Positions 40,789-48,903 of a DNA stretch of 64,000 nucleotides are shown piece after piece. The stretch's first letter is position 1, and the number at the start of each line of letters is the position of its first letter. The notes beneath the pieces were generated by a model. That model was not told the origin of the DNA, made no database searches, and saw only the letters and a program-made list of their open reading frames with translations. The stretch is from positions 1 through 64,000 of the forward strand of contig SFGJ01000002.1 in the NCBI GenBank assembly GCA_004557655.1, read 5' to 3'. Origin of the DNA: Clostridiales bacterium (GTDB taxonomy: Bacteria > Bacillota > Clostridia > Oscillospirales > Oscillospiraceae). A program made the translations under genes and the position numbers.

Positions 40789-41850
40789 TTACGCCTCCTC
40801 GTGATAGGAAGCGGGCTTAATGTCGATTTTGTAGCCGGTGAGCCGCGCAGCCAGACGGGCATTCTGCCCCTCCTTGCCGATGGCCAGGCTCAGCTGATCG
40901 TCCGGCACAATGGCCCGGCAGGCCTTGCCCTCCTCGGCCAGCTGCACGCTGATCACATCAGCCGGAGCCAGAGCGGCAGCCACAAACTCCGCCGGGTCTT
41001 CGCTGTAGGGAACGATGTCGATCTTCTCGCCCCGCAGCTCCTCCACAATGGCGTTCACCCGCTGGCCCCTGGGGCCGACACAGGCGCCGATGGGATCCAC
41101 ATTCTCATCGGAGGAATACACGGCCATCTTGGTGCGGCTGCCGGCTTCCCGGGCAATGGAACGGATCTCCACCGTGCCGTCGAAGATCTCCGGCACCTCC
41201 AGCTCAAACAGCCGCTTCACCAGACCGGGATGCGTCCGGGAGATGAGCATCTGCGGACCTCTGCTGCCCCGGCGCACCTCTACCAGATACACCTTCAGTA
41301 TTTGCCCCTCGTAATATTCCTCGCCGTTCACCTGCTCACCCAGCGTCAGCACGGCGTCGGTGGCGTCGGTGCCGGAGCCCAGACGCACGGTGGCATTCCC
41401 TGTGCGGGGGTCGACACGCAGAACGGTGGCGGTGAGGATCTCGTGCTGCTTGGAATTGAACTCGTCATAGATCATACCGTGTTCGGCCTCCCGCAGGCCC
41501 TGGATAATGACCTGCTTGCCATTGCCGGCGGCAATGCGGCCGAAGTCCACATTTTTCACCGGAAAGCGCACGGTGTCACCCACATGGTACTTGGCGGAAA
41601 TGGCTTTTGCCTCCTCGGCGGATATTTCGGCGGCGGGGTTTTCCACTTCCTCCACCACGGTTTTTTCCACGAACATCTTCAGGTCATGCTTCTCCTCGTT
41701 GACATCCACCACCACGTTCTCCACGTCCTCATGATCCCGCTTATAGGCGGTGACAAGAGCCTGCACGATCTTCTCCAGCATAAAATCCTGGGGGATGCCG
41801 CGTTCTTTTTCCAGCAGCGCCAGTGCGGCAAAGATTTCTTCACATTTCAT
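40789..41850 (-). CDS. nusA: Transcription termination/antitermination factor NusA
   Basis: 353 residues, the short Firmicutes form without the acidic repeats. N-terminal RNA-polymerase-binding domain (FAALALLEKERGIPQDFMLEKI), S1 domain (TATVLRVDPRTGNATVRLG) and two KH domains (CVGPRGQRVNAIVEELRGEKIDIV; SLAIGKEGQNARLAARLTGYKIDI). It modulates pausing and termination. AGGAGA ahead of ATG 41850. Confidence 0.96.
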   Translation of the reverse strand: MKCEEIFAALALLEKERGIPQDFMLEKIVQALVTAYKRDHEDVENVVVDVNEEKHDLKMFVEKTVVEEVENPAAEISAEEAKAISAKYHVGDTVRFPVKNVDFGRIAAGNGKQVIIQGLREAEHGMIYDEFNSKQHEILTATVLRVDPRTGNATVRLGSGTDATDAVLTLGEQVNGEEYYEGQILKVYLVEVRRGSRGPQMLISRTHPGLVKRLFELEVPEIFDGTVEIRSIAREAGSRTKMAVYSSDENVDPIGACVGPRGQRVNAIVEELRGEKIDIVPYSEDPAEFVAAALAPADVISVQLAEEGKACRAIVPDDQLSLAIGKEGQNARLAARLTGYKIDIKPASYHEEA

Positions 41851-41884
41851 AGCTGAATCTCCTGTTCTGTATTAGAAAAATCAA

Positions 41885-42340
41885 TTAAAATTCGATGCGC
41901 AGCCGCACCATGGCGACCTCGCTTTTATTAAAACGCAGCTCCTGTGTGCCTATCTGCAGCAAAATGTCTCCGTCCTCGTAGCCCTTGAGCACCCCGGGAA
42001 ATTCCTTGCGCCCGTCCCGGTTCTGATAGGTCTTCACCAGCACGGGACTGCCGATAAATCTCTCAAAGTCCGACGGCCGCTTCAACTGCCGCTCGGCCCC
42101 GGCAGAGGACACCTCGAACACATAGCTGCCCTCGATGGGATCCACCTCGTCCAGCAGGTCGCTGACCTTCCGGCTCACATTTTCGCAGTCCAGAATGTCC
42201 ACCCCGCCGGCCTTATCCAGATAAAGCCGCAAAAACCACTGCCCGGCCTCCCGGACATATTCGGTGTCCCACAGCTCGCAGCCGAACTCCGCCGCCACGG
42301 GTGCGGCCAGTTCCGCCACAATCTCCGTCACTTTTTTCAT
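41885..42340 (-). CDS. rimP: Ribosome maturation factor RimP
   Basis: 151 residues. FGCELWDTEYVREAGQWFLRLYLDK, CENVSRKVSDLLDE and YVFEVSSAGAERQLKRPSDFERF are RimP hallmarks; it acts in 30S assembly. I chose ATG 42340, since GCGAGG lies just ahead, rather than ATG 42355. First gene of the operon that runs to ribF. Confidence 0.93.
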   Translation of the reverse strand: MKKVTEIVAELAAPVAAEFGCELWDTEYVREAGQWFLRLYLDKAGGVDILDCENVSRKVSDLLDEVDPIEGSYVFEVSSAGAERQLKRPSDFERFIGSPVLVKTYQNRDGRKEFPGVLKGYEDGDILLQIGTQELRFNKSEVAMVRLRIEF

Positions 42341-42440
42341 CGAAAATCCTCGCATTTCCGCAATTTTAAGGAACGCAAATTAGCCAACAAAAAGAGCGGA
42401 CCGGGAAGTCCACTCTGAGAAAACATACCTTACTGCTTAT

Positions 42441-42469
42441 ACTATATCATATAACAGTATCCAATGCAA
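42441..42469 (-). promoter_or_regulatory. Promoter of the rimP-nusA-infB operon
   Basis: On the minus strand TTGCAT (42464-42469), 17-base spacer, TATAGT (42441-42446). The leader of about 95 bases carries an AGAG-GGAC / GTCC-CTCT hairpin at about 42,394-42,417. Confidence 0.75.
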
Positions 42470-42485
42470 GCATTTTTTCAAAAGT

Positions 42486-42517
42486 AAAAGCGAAGCGGCC
42501 CAAACCGCTTCGCTTTT
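42486..42517 (-). terminator. Terminator after ptsH
   Basis: Thirteen-base perfect stem 42486-42498 / 42505-42517 with a six-base loop; T-rich on the minus strand side (TACTTTT). Confidence 0.85.
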
Positions 42518-42525
42518 GGTGTGGT

Positions 42526-42789
42526 TTATTCGCCGAAGTTGCTGTTGATCAGCTCTGCCAGAGCTTCCACAGCCTCTTTCTCGTCGGAGCCGTCGGCAAT
42601 GAGGGTAATGGTGGTGCCGCCTACGATGCCCAGACTCAGCACACCCAGCAGACTCTTGGCGTTGACGCGGCGCTCATCCTTTTCCACCCAGATGCCGCAC
42701 TTGAACTCATTGGCTTTCTGAATAAAATAGGTGGCGGGTCTGGCGTGCAGCCCGACTTCGTTTTTCACAGTGACTTCCTGTGTATACAT
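42526..42789 (-). CDS. ptsH: HPr-family phosphocarrier protein
   Basis: 87 residues. GLHARPAT at about 14-21 with the active histidine, and NAKSLLGVLSLG with the regulatory serine, as in HPr. It carries phosphate from PEP via enzyme I to sugar permeases and, when phosphorylated on serine, acts with CcpA in catabolite control. A GGAG site precedes ATG 42789. It is monocistronic, without ptsI beside it. Crh is an alternative but lacks the active histidine, which is present here. Confidence 0.9.
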   Translation of the reverse strand: MYTQEVTVKNEVGLHARPATYFIQKANEFKCGIWVEKDERRVNAKSLLGVLSLGIVGGTTITLIADGSDEKEAVEALAELINSNFGE

Positions 42790-42851
42790 ACTCCTCTACT
42801 CCTTTGCGCACAGCAAGCTGTTCGTAATCTTTTCCATTATAACTATCTCTA

Positions 42852-42879
42852 ATTATACGGATAGAGTCGGGAAATGCAA
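42852..42879 (-). promoter_or_regulatory. Promoter of ptsH
   Basis: On the minus strand TTGCAT (42874-42879), 16-base spacer, TATAAT (42852-42857), about 65 bases ahead of the ATG. Nothing gene-like is seen between here and mutS2 apart from repeat copy 3. Confidence 0.7.
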
Positions 42880-42995
42880 TGGCTAAAACCACGAAAAAAG
42901 CGAAAAACCCCGACGAAACGCAGGTAAAATTCTACTTTTCCCACAAAACAGGCCCTTTTCGGTTCCGCCGCCGTCACCCCGGCCGCAATCTATAA

Positions 42996-43140
42996 AAAAG
43001 CCTCGCAGAGTTTGCCGTCCGCAGGCGGCGGGGGACCCGAATCATATTTGCCGGCGACATATGCGCGGGGAAATACTCATCGGACTGCAAGTGCGGAATT
43101 TGCGCGCCGGGGCAGACTGCCATCTGTGTGTCGGAAAACC
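42996..43140 (+). repeat. Hairpin-rich dispersed repeat, copy 3 (shorter)
   Basis: Carries AAAAGCCTCGCAGAGTTT, TTTGCCGTC with the paired partner largely kept, AATCAT, GGCGACATATGCGCGGGGAAATAC, a GTGCGGAATTTGCGCGCC block and GGCAGACTGC. The right arm of stem 3 is missing, so this copy is shortened. A perfect 14-base direct repeat CCGTCACCCCGGCC brackets it at 42971-42984 and 43176-43189, the latter inside the mutS2 coding end. Confidence 0.68.
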
Positions 43141-43158
43141 AAGGGAGTTTCGGCGGTT

Positions 43159-45552
43159 CTATCTCAGCTCCACCACCGTCACCCCGGCCTCGCCCTCGCC
43201 GTATCGTCCCAGACGGAAGCTCTTCACAGTCTTGCTGCGCTTGAGGATCTCGTGTACCGCCTTGCGCAGGGCGCCGGTCCCCTTGCCGTGGATAATGGTC
43301 ACCGTCTCCAGCTTGGCCATAACAGCGGCATCCAGATAGTTCTCCACCACGCTCTCGGCCTCCAGGGTCTCGTAGCCCCGAATATCCAGCTCCGAGGACG
43401 CCCGCCGCTCCAGACGAAGCTGCGGCGCCGACGTGGTGCGGGGGGCGGGCTGCTGCTTTTTCTTTTGCTGCGTCTGCTCTTCCGGCAGGCGCACCTGCTC
43501 AGGCCTTGCGGTCAGTTTCATCTTCCCGGCCTGCAGCACAAGGCTGCCGTCCCCATTTACCTGCAGCACTGTGGCGGCGGTGCGCACGCCCGGCAGCTCC
43601 ACCAGATCCCCTGCCACGATGGGGCGGGTGGGAGCCATCTCCGGCTCCGCCGTCTCCTCCCGCAGATGCAGGGCGTCTTCAGCGGCGTGGAGGTGCTTTT
43701 TGGCGGAGACCTTGGCGTCGTTGATGGCCTGATGATCTGCCTGCTGCTGCATCTTTTTGCGCAGGGCGTCCAGCTCGGCAAATATCTCGTCCACCTGCTG
43801 CTGCGCCTGCCGCACAATGCGCCGGGCCTCGTTTTCGCCCTTGCTCCGGGCGTTTTCCTTGGCCTTTTCCATCTGCTCCCGGAAAACCCGGGCTTTTCGG
43901 GCATCCTCCTGGCGCTGCTGCCACAGGCGGTCGGCCTCGTTCTGGGCCTTTTCCAGCCGCTGCCGCTTCTCCTCCAGCTGGGTCAGCACATCCTCAAAGC
44001 GGATGGATTCGCTGTCCATCTGCTCTTTGGCGGCGGCAATGACCGCCTCATCCAGTCCCAGACGCCGGGAGATGGCAAAGGCGTTGGATTTGCCCGGAAT
44101 GCCGATGAGCAGGCGGTAAGTAGGGCGCAATGTGGCCACATCGAACTCACAGCTTGCGTTTTCCACACCGGCGGTGGTCATGGCGAAGGTCTTCATCTCG
44201 GCGTAATGTGTGGTGGCGGCGATGAGCGATCCCTTGCTGCGGCCGCTCTGGATGATGGCAATGGCCAGAGCCGCCCCCTCCACCGGGTCGGTGCCCGCTC
44301 CCAGCTCGTCAAAAAGCAGGAGACTGTTCTCATCCGCCTGACGCAGAATTTCCACGGTGTTGGACATATGGGCGGAAAAGGTGGACAGGCTCTGCTCGAT
44401 GCTCTGCTCGTCCCCCACATCTGCCAGCACCCGGTCAAACACCCGGAGATGGCAGCCGTCTTCGGCGGGAATCTGAAGGCCACACTGGGCCATGAGGGTC
44501 AGCAGGCCGATGGTTTTCAATGTCACGGTCTTGCCGCCGGTGTTGGGGCCGGTGATGACCAGCGTGTCATATTGATTCCCCAGCTCCAGAGAAATGGGCA
44601 CCGCCTTGGCACTGTCCAGCAGGGGATGCCGTGCCCGCCGCAGAACGATGCCGCCCTTGCGCTGCAATATGGGCATGGAGGCGCTCATCCGGTAGCTTAA
44701 TTGCGCCCGGGCGAAGATCACATCCAAATGCACCAGAATATCGTAGTCATAGAGAATGTTCATCATCTGGGCGGCGCACTCGCCGGAGAGGATCCGCAGG
44801 ATCCGGTCAATTTCCTTTTCCTCCCGGGCCTGCAGCTCCTTCAGCTCGTTGTTGGCCTGCACTACGCCCATAGGCTCCACAAACAGCGTTGCGCCGGAGG
44901 AGGAAATGTCGTGGACAAGGCCGGGAATGCTGCCCTTGCACTCGGCCTTTACCGGCACCACGAACCGCCCGTCCCGCTGGGTGATAAGAGCCTCCTGCAG
45001 GACCTTGGCGTAGGAGGGGGAGGAGATGATCCGCTGCAGGATCTGCCGGCCCTTGCTGGAGGCCAGACGCATTTTGCGGCGAATGTCGGCAAGCTCCGGA
45101 CTGGCGGTATCGGCGATGGTCTCCTCGTCTAAGATGGCGCCGTGTATTTTGTCCTCCAAAAATTTGTTGGTATGCAGGGCGGAGAACAGGTGGTCCAGCA
45201 CGGTCTTCTCCTCCTGCTTTTCCCGGTCGTATTCCGACACCCGTCGGGAGGCCGTCAGCAGATCCGCCACATCCAGCAGCTCCCTTGTGTTCAGCACGCC
45301 TCCGTGGTCGGCACGGCTTAAAGCCCGGGACACGTCCTTCACGCCGGAAAAGCTGGGACTGCCGTAAAGGCCCAGCCGATCCCTTGCGCTCTGGGTCTCT
45401 GCCTGCAAATGCAGGGCTTCCTCCAATTCGCACACCGGGGTGAGATTCCGGCACTTCTCCTTGGCCGCGTCGCTGACGGCCAGAGCCGCCAGCATCTCCA
45501 AAACTGCCGGCAGCTCCAGTGTGCGTATGGATTTTTCAAATAATGTATTCAT
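43159..45552 (-). CDS. mutS2: MutS2, Smr-domain ATPase
   Basis: 797 residues. Core and clamp domains, ATPase Walker A TGPNTGGKT (334-342), LLFDELGAGTDPVEG (Walker B), a long coiled coil (about 510-620, Gln/Glu/Lys-rich) and a C-terminal Smr nuclease domain (LDIRGYETLEAE and IIHGKGTGALR). MutS2 acts on recombination intermediates and on collided ribosomes rather than in mismatch repair. Its ATG overlaps the recO stop. Confidence 0.95.
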   Translation of the reverse strand: MNTLFEKSIRTLELPAVLEMLAALAVSDAAKEKCRNLTPVCELEEALHLQAETQSARDRLGLYGSPSFSGVKDVSRALSRADHGGVLNTRELLDVADLLTASRRVSEYDREKQEEKTVLDHLFSALHTNKFLEDKIHGAILDEETIADTASPELADIRRKMRLASSKGRQILQRIISSPSYAKVLQEALITQRDGRFVVPVKAECKGSIPGLVHDISSSGATLFVEPMGVVQANNELKELQAREEKEIDRILRILSGECAAQMMNILYDYDILVHLDVIFARAQLSYRMSASMPILQRKGGIVLRRARHPLLDSAKAVPISLELGNQYDTLVITGPNTGGKTVTLKTIGLLTLMAQCGLQIPAEDGCHLRVFDRVLADVGDEQSIEQSLSTFSAHMSNTVEILRQADENSLLLFDELGAGTDPVEGAALAIAIIQSGRSKGSLIAATTHYAEMKTFAMTTAGVENASCEFDVATLRPTYRLLIGIPGKSNAFAISRRLGLDEAVIAAAKEQMDSESIRFEDVLTQLEEKRQRLEKAQNEADRLWQQRQEDARKARVFREQMEKAKENARSKGENEARRIVRQAQQQVDEIFAELDALRKKMQQQADHQAINDAKVSAKKHLHAAEDALHLREETAEPEMAPTRPIVAGDLVELPGVRTAATVLQVNGDGSLVLQAGKMKLTARPEQVRLPEEQTQQKKKQQPAPRTTSAPQLRLERRASSELDIRGYETLEAESVVENYLDAAVMAKLETVTIIHGKGTGALRKAVHEILKRSKTVKSFRLGRYGEGEAGVTVVELR

Positions 45553-46316
45553 AAGTATTCCTCTCGGGGCAATATGGATTTATAGTATGCCAGCGTCCGA
45601 AAGCTCCGCTCCAGCTGCGCCGCGGCGAAGGCCTCTGCTGCCCGGTCCAGCAGCCGCAGGTCATTTTTTTGCAGAGAGAAGGAGTAGAGCTTCTTGTCCG
45701 GCCCGTGGAGAATGTGCCGCAGCGCCGCCAGACACGGCTGAGACAGAGGGAGATCCTCCCCGCCGGCACCGCATTTGCGGCAATGCACCATGCCCTGCAC
45801 CACATCCAGCACCGGCGCATCCGCTGTCTCCGCCCCGCAAACGGCGCAGCCCTCGGTCATAGGCTCGAAGCCCGACAGCGCCAGCAGCCGGAAGGTAAAG
45901 GCCGGCTTCACCAGAGAAGGAGCCTTTCCCAGATACGCCAGGGCGTACAGCCCGTTGAGCAGCAGGCGCAACAGAGACTGCGCCGGAGTGTCCTCTCCGG
46001 CCACGAACTCTGTCAGCTCGCACAGATACGCCGCCAGGGAAAAATTTACCAGATTCGTCTGCAAGCCCCCGAACAGCTCCACCGGCTCGGCGGCATCCAA
46101 ATAGTACCAGTTTCCCCGCTTGTATAAGGTCATCTCGGACCAGACGAAGAGCTGACACGCCGCCGCCAGACGGCTGTTCTTCCGCCGCGCCCCCCGGGCG
46201 ATGACGGAGATTTTTCCCTCCTGCGCCGTCAGCACCGTGAGGATCTTGTCCGATTCCTTGGTTTCCGTCTCCCGCAGGACAAGTCCGTGCGTCACGGTTT
46301 TCACTTGTTCTGCCAT
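45549..46316 (-). CDS. recO: DNA repair protein RecO
   Basis: 255 residues. N-terminal OB fold (HGLVLRETETKESDKILTVLT, SVIARGARR) and a C-terminal helical domain with a zinc-type CAVCGAE...HCRKCGAG cluster. It loads RecA with RecR. It overlaps yqzL at its start and mutS2 at its end, indicating one transcript with era. Confidence 0.94.
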   Translation of the reverse strand: MAEQVKTVTHGLVLRETETKESDKILTVLTAQEGKISVIARGARRKNSRLAAACQLFVWSEMTLYKRGNWYYLDAAEPVELFGGLQTNLVNFSLAAYLCELTEFVAGEDTPAQSLLRLLLNGLYALAYLGKAPSLVKPAFTFRLLALSGFEPMTEGCAVCGAETADAPVLDVVQGMVHCRKCGAGGEDLPLSQPCLAALRHILHGPDKKLYSFSLQKNDLRLLDRAAEAFAAAQLERSFRTLAYYKSILPREEYL

Positions 46317-46414
46317 CTTTCATCCTCCCGGCAGGAGCGGTAGAGCATATAAAACTCCGGCGCCCCCGTCTCCAAAAACAAACTCCAATAGTCGCTCACG
46401 GTGCCCACCTCCAT
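46301..46414 (-). CDS. yqzL: YqzL-like small protein between era and recO
   Basis: 37 codons from ATG 46414: MEVGTVSDYWSLFLETG, then EFYMLYRSCRE. The W..F..TG....Y..Y pattern and the location between era and recO match YqzL as known from Bacillus. Its stop overlaps the recO start by 16 bases, suggesting coupled translation. No strong ribosome site is visible. Function unknown in the family. Confidence 0.7.
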   Translation of the reverse strand: MEVGTVSDYWSLFLETGAPEFYMLYRSCREDERWQNK

Positions 46415-46464
46415 CCGTTAGCTTGCGGAACGGAAAGGCGGCTCATGCGTGGAAACTTCTGCCG

Positions 46465-47367
46465 TCAGCCCTCGTCGTAGCCCTGGCTACGGATGAAGTT
46501 CGCGTTATCTCTCCAATTTTCTTTTACTTTTACCCATGTTTCCATGTAGACCTTGGTGCCCATAAATTTCTCTATGTCCTGCCGGGCCAGAGAGCTGATG
46601 CGCTTGATCATCTCCCCGTGCTTCCCGATGATGATACCTTTGTGGCTGGCCTTTTCGCAGTAGATAGTCACATCCAGGTCGATGATGCCGTTATCCCGCT
46701 CAGAAAACCGGGTTACCTCCACCGCCGTGCCGTGGGGAATCTCCTTGTCCAGACACAGAAGCATCTTCTCCCGCACGGTCTCGGCGCACACCTGGCTGTC
46801 CGGCTGGTCGGTGGTCATGCCGTCGGGGAAGAGCTGCGGTCCTTCCTGGGCATAGCCCGAGAGCAGGCCCATCAGCTCTTCCAGCCCGTCCCCGGTGCGG
46901 GCGGAGATGGGGACGATAGCGGCGAAATCGGGATACGCCTCACTGTAGGCGGCGATGACCGCCAGCAGGTCGTCCTTTTTCGCCACAGTGTCAATTTTGT
47001 TGATGCACAGAATGCAGGGGAGGTTCTCCTCCCGGATGCGCTGGAGCAGGATCTTTTCCGGCTCCCCTACATGGGCGATGGGCTCCACCAGCAGCAATGC
47101 GCACTCCACCTCCGCCAGGCTCTCCCGCACCACTTTTACCATATAGTCACCCAAGCGGCTCCGGGGCTTGTGCAGACCCGGGGTGTCCAGCAGGACGAAC
47201 TGGGTGTCCCCCCGGTTCACCACGCCGTAGATGCGGTTGCGGGTGGTCTGGGGCTTGCTGGACACAATGGCGATCTTCTCCCCCACCAGAGCGTTGGTGA
47301 GGCTGGATTTGCCCACATTGGGCCGTCCGCATACGGTGATCATAGCGGTTTTCGTAATGTTACTCAC
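46465..47367 (-). CDS. era: GTPase Era
   Basis: 300 residues. GTPase motifs GRPNVGKSS, DTPGLHKP and NKIDTV, then a KH domain with IIGKHGEMIKRISSLARQDIEK. Era binds the 3' end of 16S rRNA and aids 30S assembly. The start is GTG at 47367 with GAGG ahead. The dgkA and cdd genes often found between ybeY and era are absent; cdd is at 59337 instead. Confidence 0.95.
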   Translation of the reverse strand: MSNITKTAMITVCGRPNVGKSSLTNALVGEKIAIVSSKPQTTRNRIYGVVNRGDTQFVLLDTPGLHKPRSRLGDYMVKVVRESLAEVECALLLVEPIAHVGEPEKILLQRIREENLPCILCINKIDTVAKKDDLLAVIAAYSEAYPDFAAIVPISARTGDGLEELMGLLSGYAQEGPQLFPDGMTTDQPDSQVCAETVREKMLLCLDKEIPHGTAVEVTRFSERDNGIIDLDVTIYCEKASHKGIIIGKHGEMIKRISSLARQDIEKFMGTKVYMETWVKVKENWRDNANFIRSQGYDEG

Positions 47368-47435
47368 AGGTGATCCTCAACTTTCTTTTGAGCTTTTTGA
47401 TTTATGTGTTTGTGCGTGGGGGAGGACATCCGTCC

Positions 47436-47930
47436 TTACCGCTCCAACTTCAGCAGCTTCATGATGGCTTCTTCCCGGGAGCGCATCTGCTTTTTCATGG
47501 GCCCCTCGTCCAGGTGGTCATACCCCAGCAGGTGCAGCACCGAGTGGGTCACCAAATACGCCGTCTCCCGGCTGCGGCTGTGGCCGAACTCGCGGGCCTG
47601 GGCGGCAATGCGCTCCATGGAAAGCACCATGTCGCCCAACGGGATCAGCCCCGTGCCGGGGTCAGCGTCCTCAATGGTGGGAAGCTCTCCCGGTCTCAGA
47701 TCAAGCTCCGGGAAGCTCAGCACATCCGTGGGCCTGTCCACATTGCGCATATCCAGGTTGATCTGATGGATGCCCTCGTCTCCGGTCAAAAGCACATCGA
47801 TCTCACAGGGCAAGGCCATCCCCTCCGCCGCCAGAGCCGTGCGGATGGTTCTGCGGATGAGGGCGTAGGTGCGCTGGGACGCAGCTCCCTCCATGTCGGC
47901 GGTGACGGGGATATAGTGTGTCGTTCTCAT
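47436..47930 (-). CDS. ybeY: Endoribonuclease YbeY
   Basis: 164 residues with INLDMRNVDRPTDVLSFP and the zinc-binding HSVLHLLGYDH. It processes 16S rRNA ends. Its ATG overlaps the phoH stop by four bases. Confidence 0.94.
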   Translation of the reverse strand: MRTTHYIPVTADMEGAASQRTYALIRRTIRTALAAEGMALPCEIDVLLTGDEGIHQINLDMRNVDRPTDVLSFPELDLRPGELPTIEDADPGTGLIPLGDMVLSMERIAAQAREFGHSRSRETAYLVTHSVLHLLGYDHLDEGPMKKQMRSREEAIMKLLKLER

Positions 47931-48886
47931 TTTTTCTTTTTCTCCTCAAACCTCGCATAGGCCTCAATGATCCGCTGCACCATGATGTGCCGTACCACAT
48001 CGTTCTGCGTCAGGCGGCAGATGCCCACGCCCTCCACGCCGTCCAAGACCTTCATGGCCTCCTTTAAGCCGCTGGGCTTGTCGCTGGGCAGGTCGATCTG
48101 GGTCACATCGCCGGTGATGACTACCTTGGACCCGAAGCCCATGCGGGTCAGGAACATCTTCATCTGCTCCCGGCTGGTATTCTGGGCCTCGTCCAGAATG
48201 ATAAAGCTGTCGTCCAGGGTACGCCCCCGCATATAGGCCAGGGGCGCCACCTCGATGTTGCCCTTTTCCAAATACTTCTGATAGGTCTCCGGCCCCAGCA
48301 TATCAAACAGGGCGTCGTACAGGGGCCGCAGGTAGGGGTCCACCTTGCTCTGCAGATCTCCGGGCAGAAAGCCCAGCCGCTCTCCGGCCTCCACCGCCGG
48401 GCGGGTGAGGATGATACGGCTGACCTCCTTCTCCCGGAAGGCCGCCACCGCCGCCGCCACGGCCAAATAGGTCTTGCCCGTGCCCGCCGGGCCCACGCCG
48501 ATGGTCACCGGGCAGGCCTGAATGGTCTTTATGTAGTCCTTCTGGCCGATGGTCTTGGGCTTAATGGGACGGCCCTTGGCACTGATGCACACCACATCCT
48601 TTGTCAGCTCGTCGATGCGGTCGAGCTGTCCGCTGCGGCACAGGCCGACAACATAGCGCACATGCTGCTCCCCCACGCTCTCTCCCCGGGAGATGAGACG
48701 CAGCAGGGCCTCGATGGCTTTCCCCGCCAGCATAGTGTCCTCCGGCTCACCGCTGATGATGAGCTGCTCCTCCCGGTTCACCACGGATACGTGGAATTCA
48801 TTCTCCAGCAGTCTGATATTTTCATCAAAAGAGCCGAAAAGGCTCACCGCCTCCTCCATACGCTCCAAACTGATGCGCTGCTCCAT
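47927..48886 (-). CDS. phoH: PhoH-like ATPase
   Basis: 319 residues from ATG 48886, where AAGGAGGGAG stands ahead. N-terminal KH-like region, then PhoH ATPase motifs GPAGTGKTYLAVA (Walker A), ILTRPAVEAGERLGFLPGDL and FIILDEAQNTS (Walker B). It is thought to act in RNA metabolism together with YbeY, its neighbour. A frame upstream of 48886 is open but lacks a ribosome site. Confidence 0.93.
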   Translation of the reverse strand: MEQRISLERMEEAVSLFGSFDENIRLLENEFHVSVVNREEQLIISGEPEDTMLAGKAIEALLRLISRGESVGEQHVRYVVGLCRSGQLDRIDELTKDVVCISAKGRPIKPKTIGQKDYIKTIQACPVTIGVGPAGTGKTYLAVAAAVAAFREKEVSRIILTRPAVEAGERLGFLPGDLQSKVDPYLRPLYDALFDMLGPETYQKYLEKGNIEVAPLAYMRGRTLDDSFIILDEAQNTSREQMKMFLTRMGFGSKVVITGDVTQIDLPSDKPSGLKEAMKVLDGVEGVGICRLTQNDVVRHIMVQRIIEAYARFEEKKKK

Positions 48887-48903
48887 GCGCTCCCTCCTTA
48901 GCA

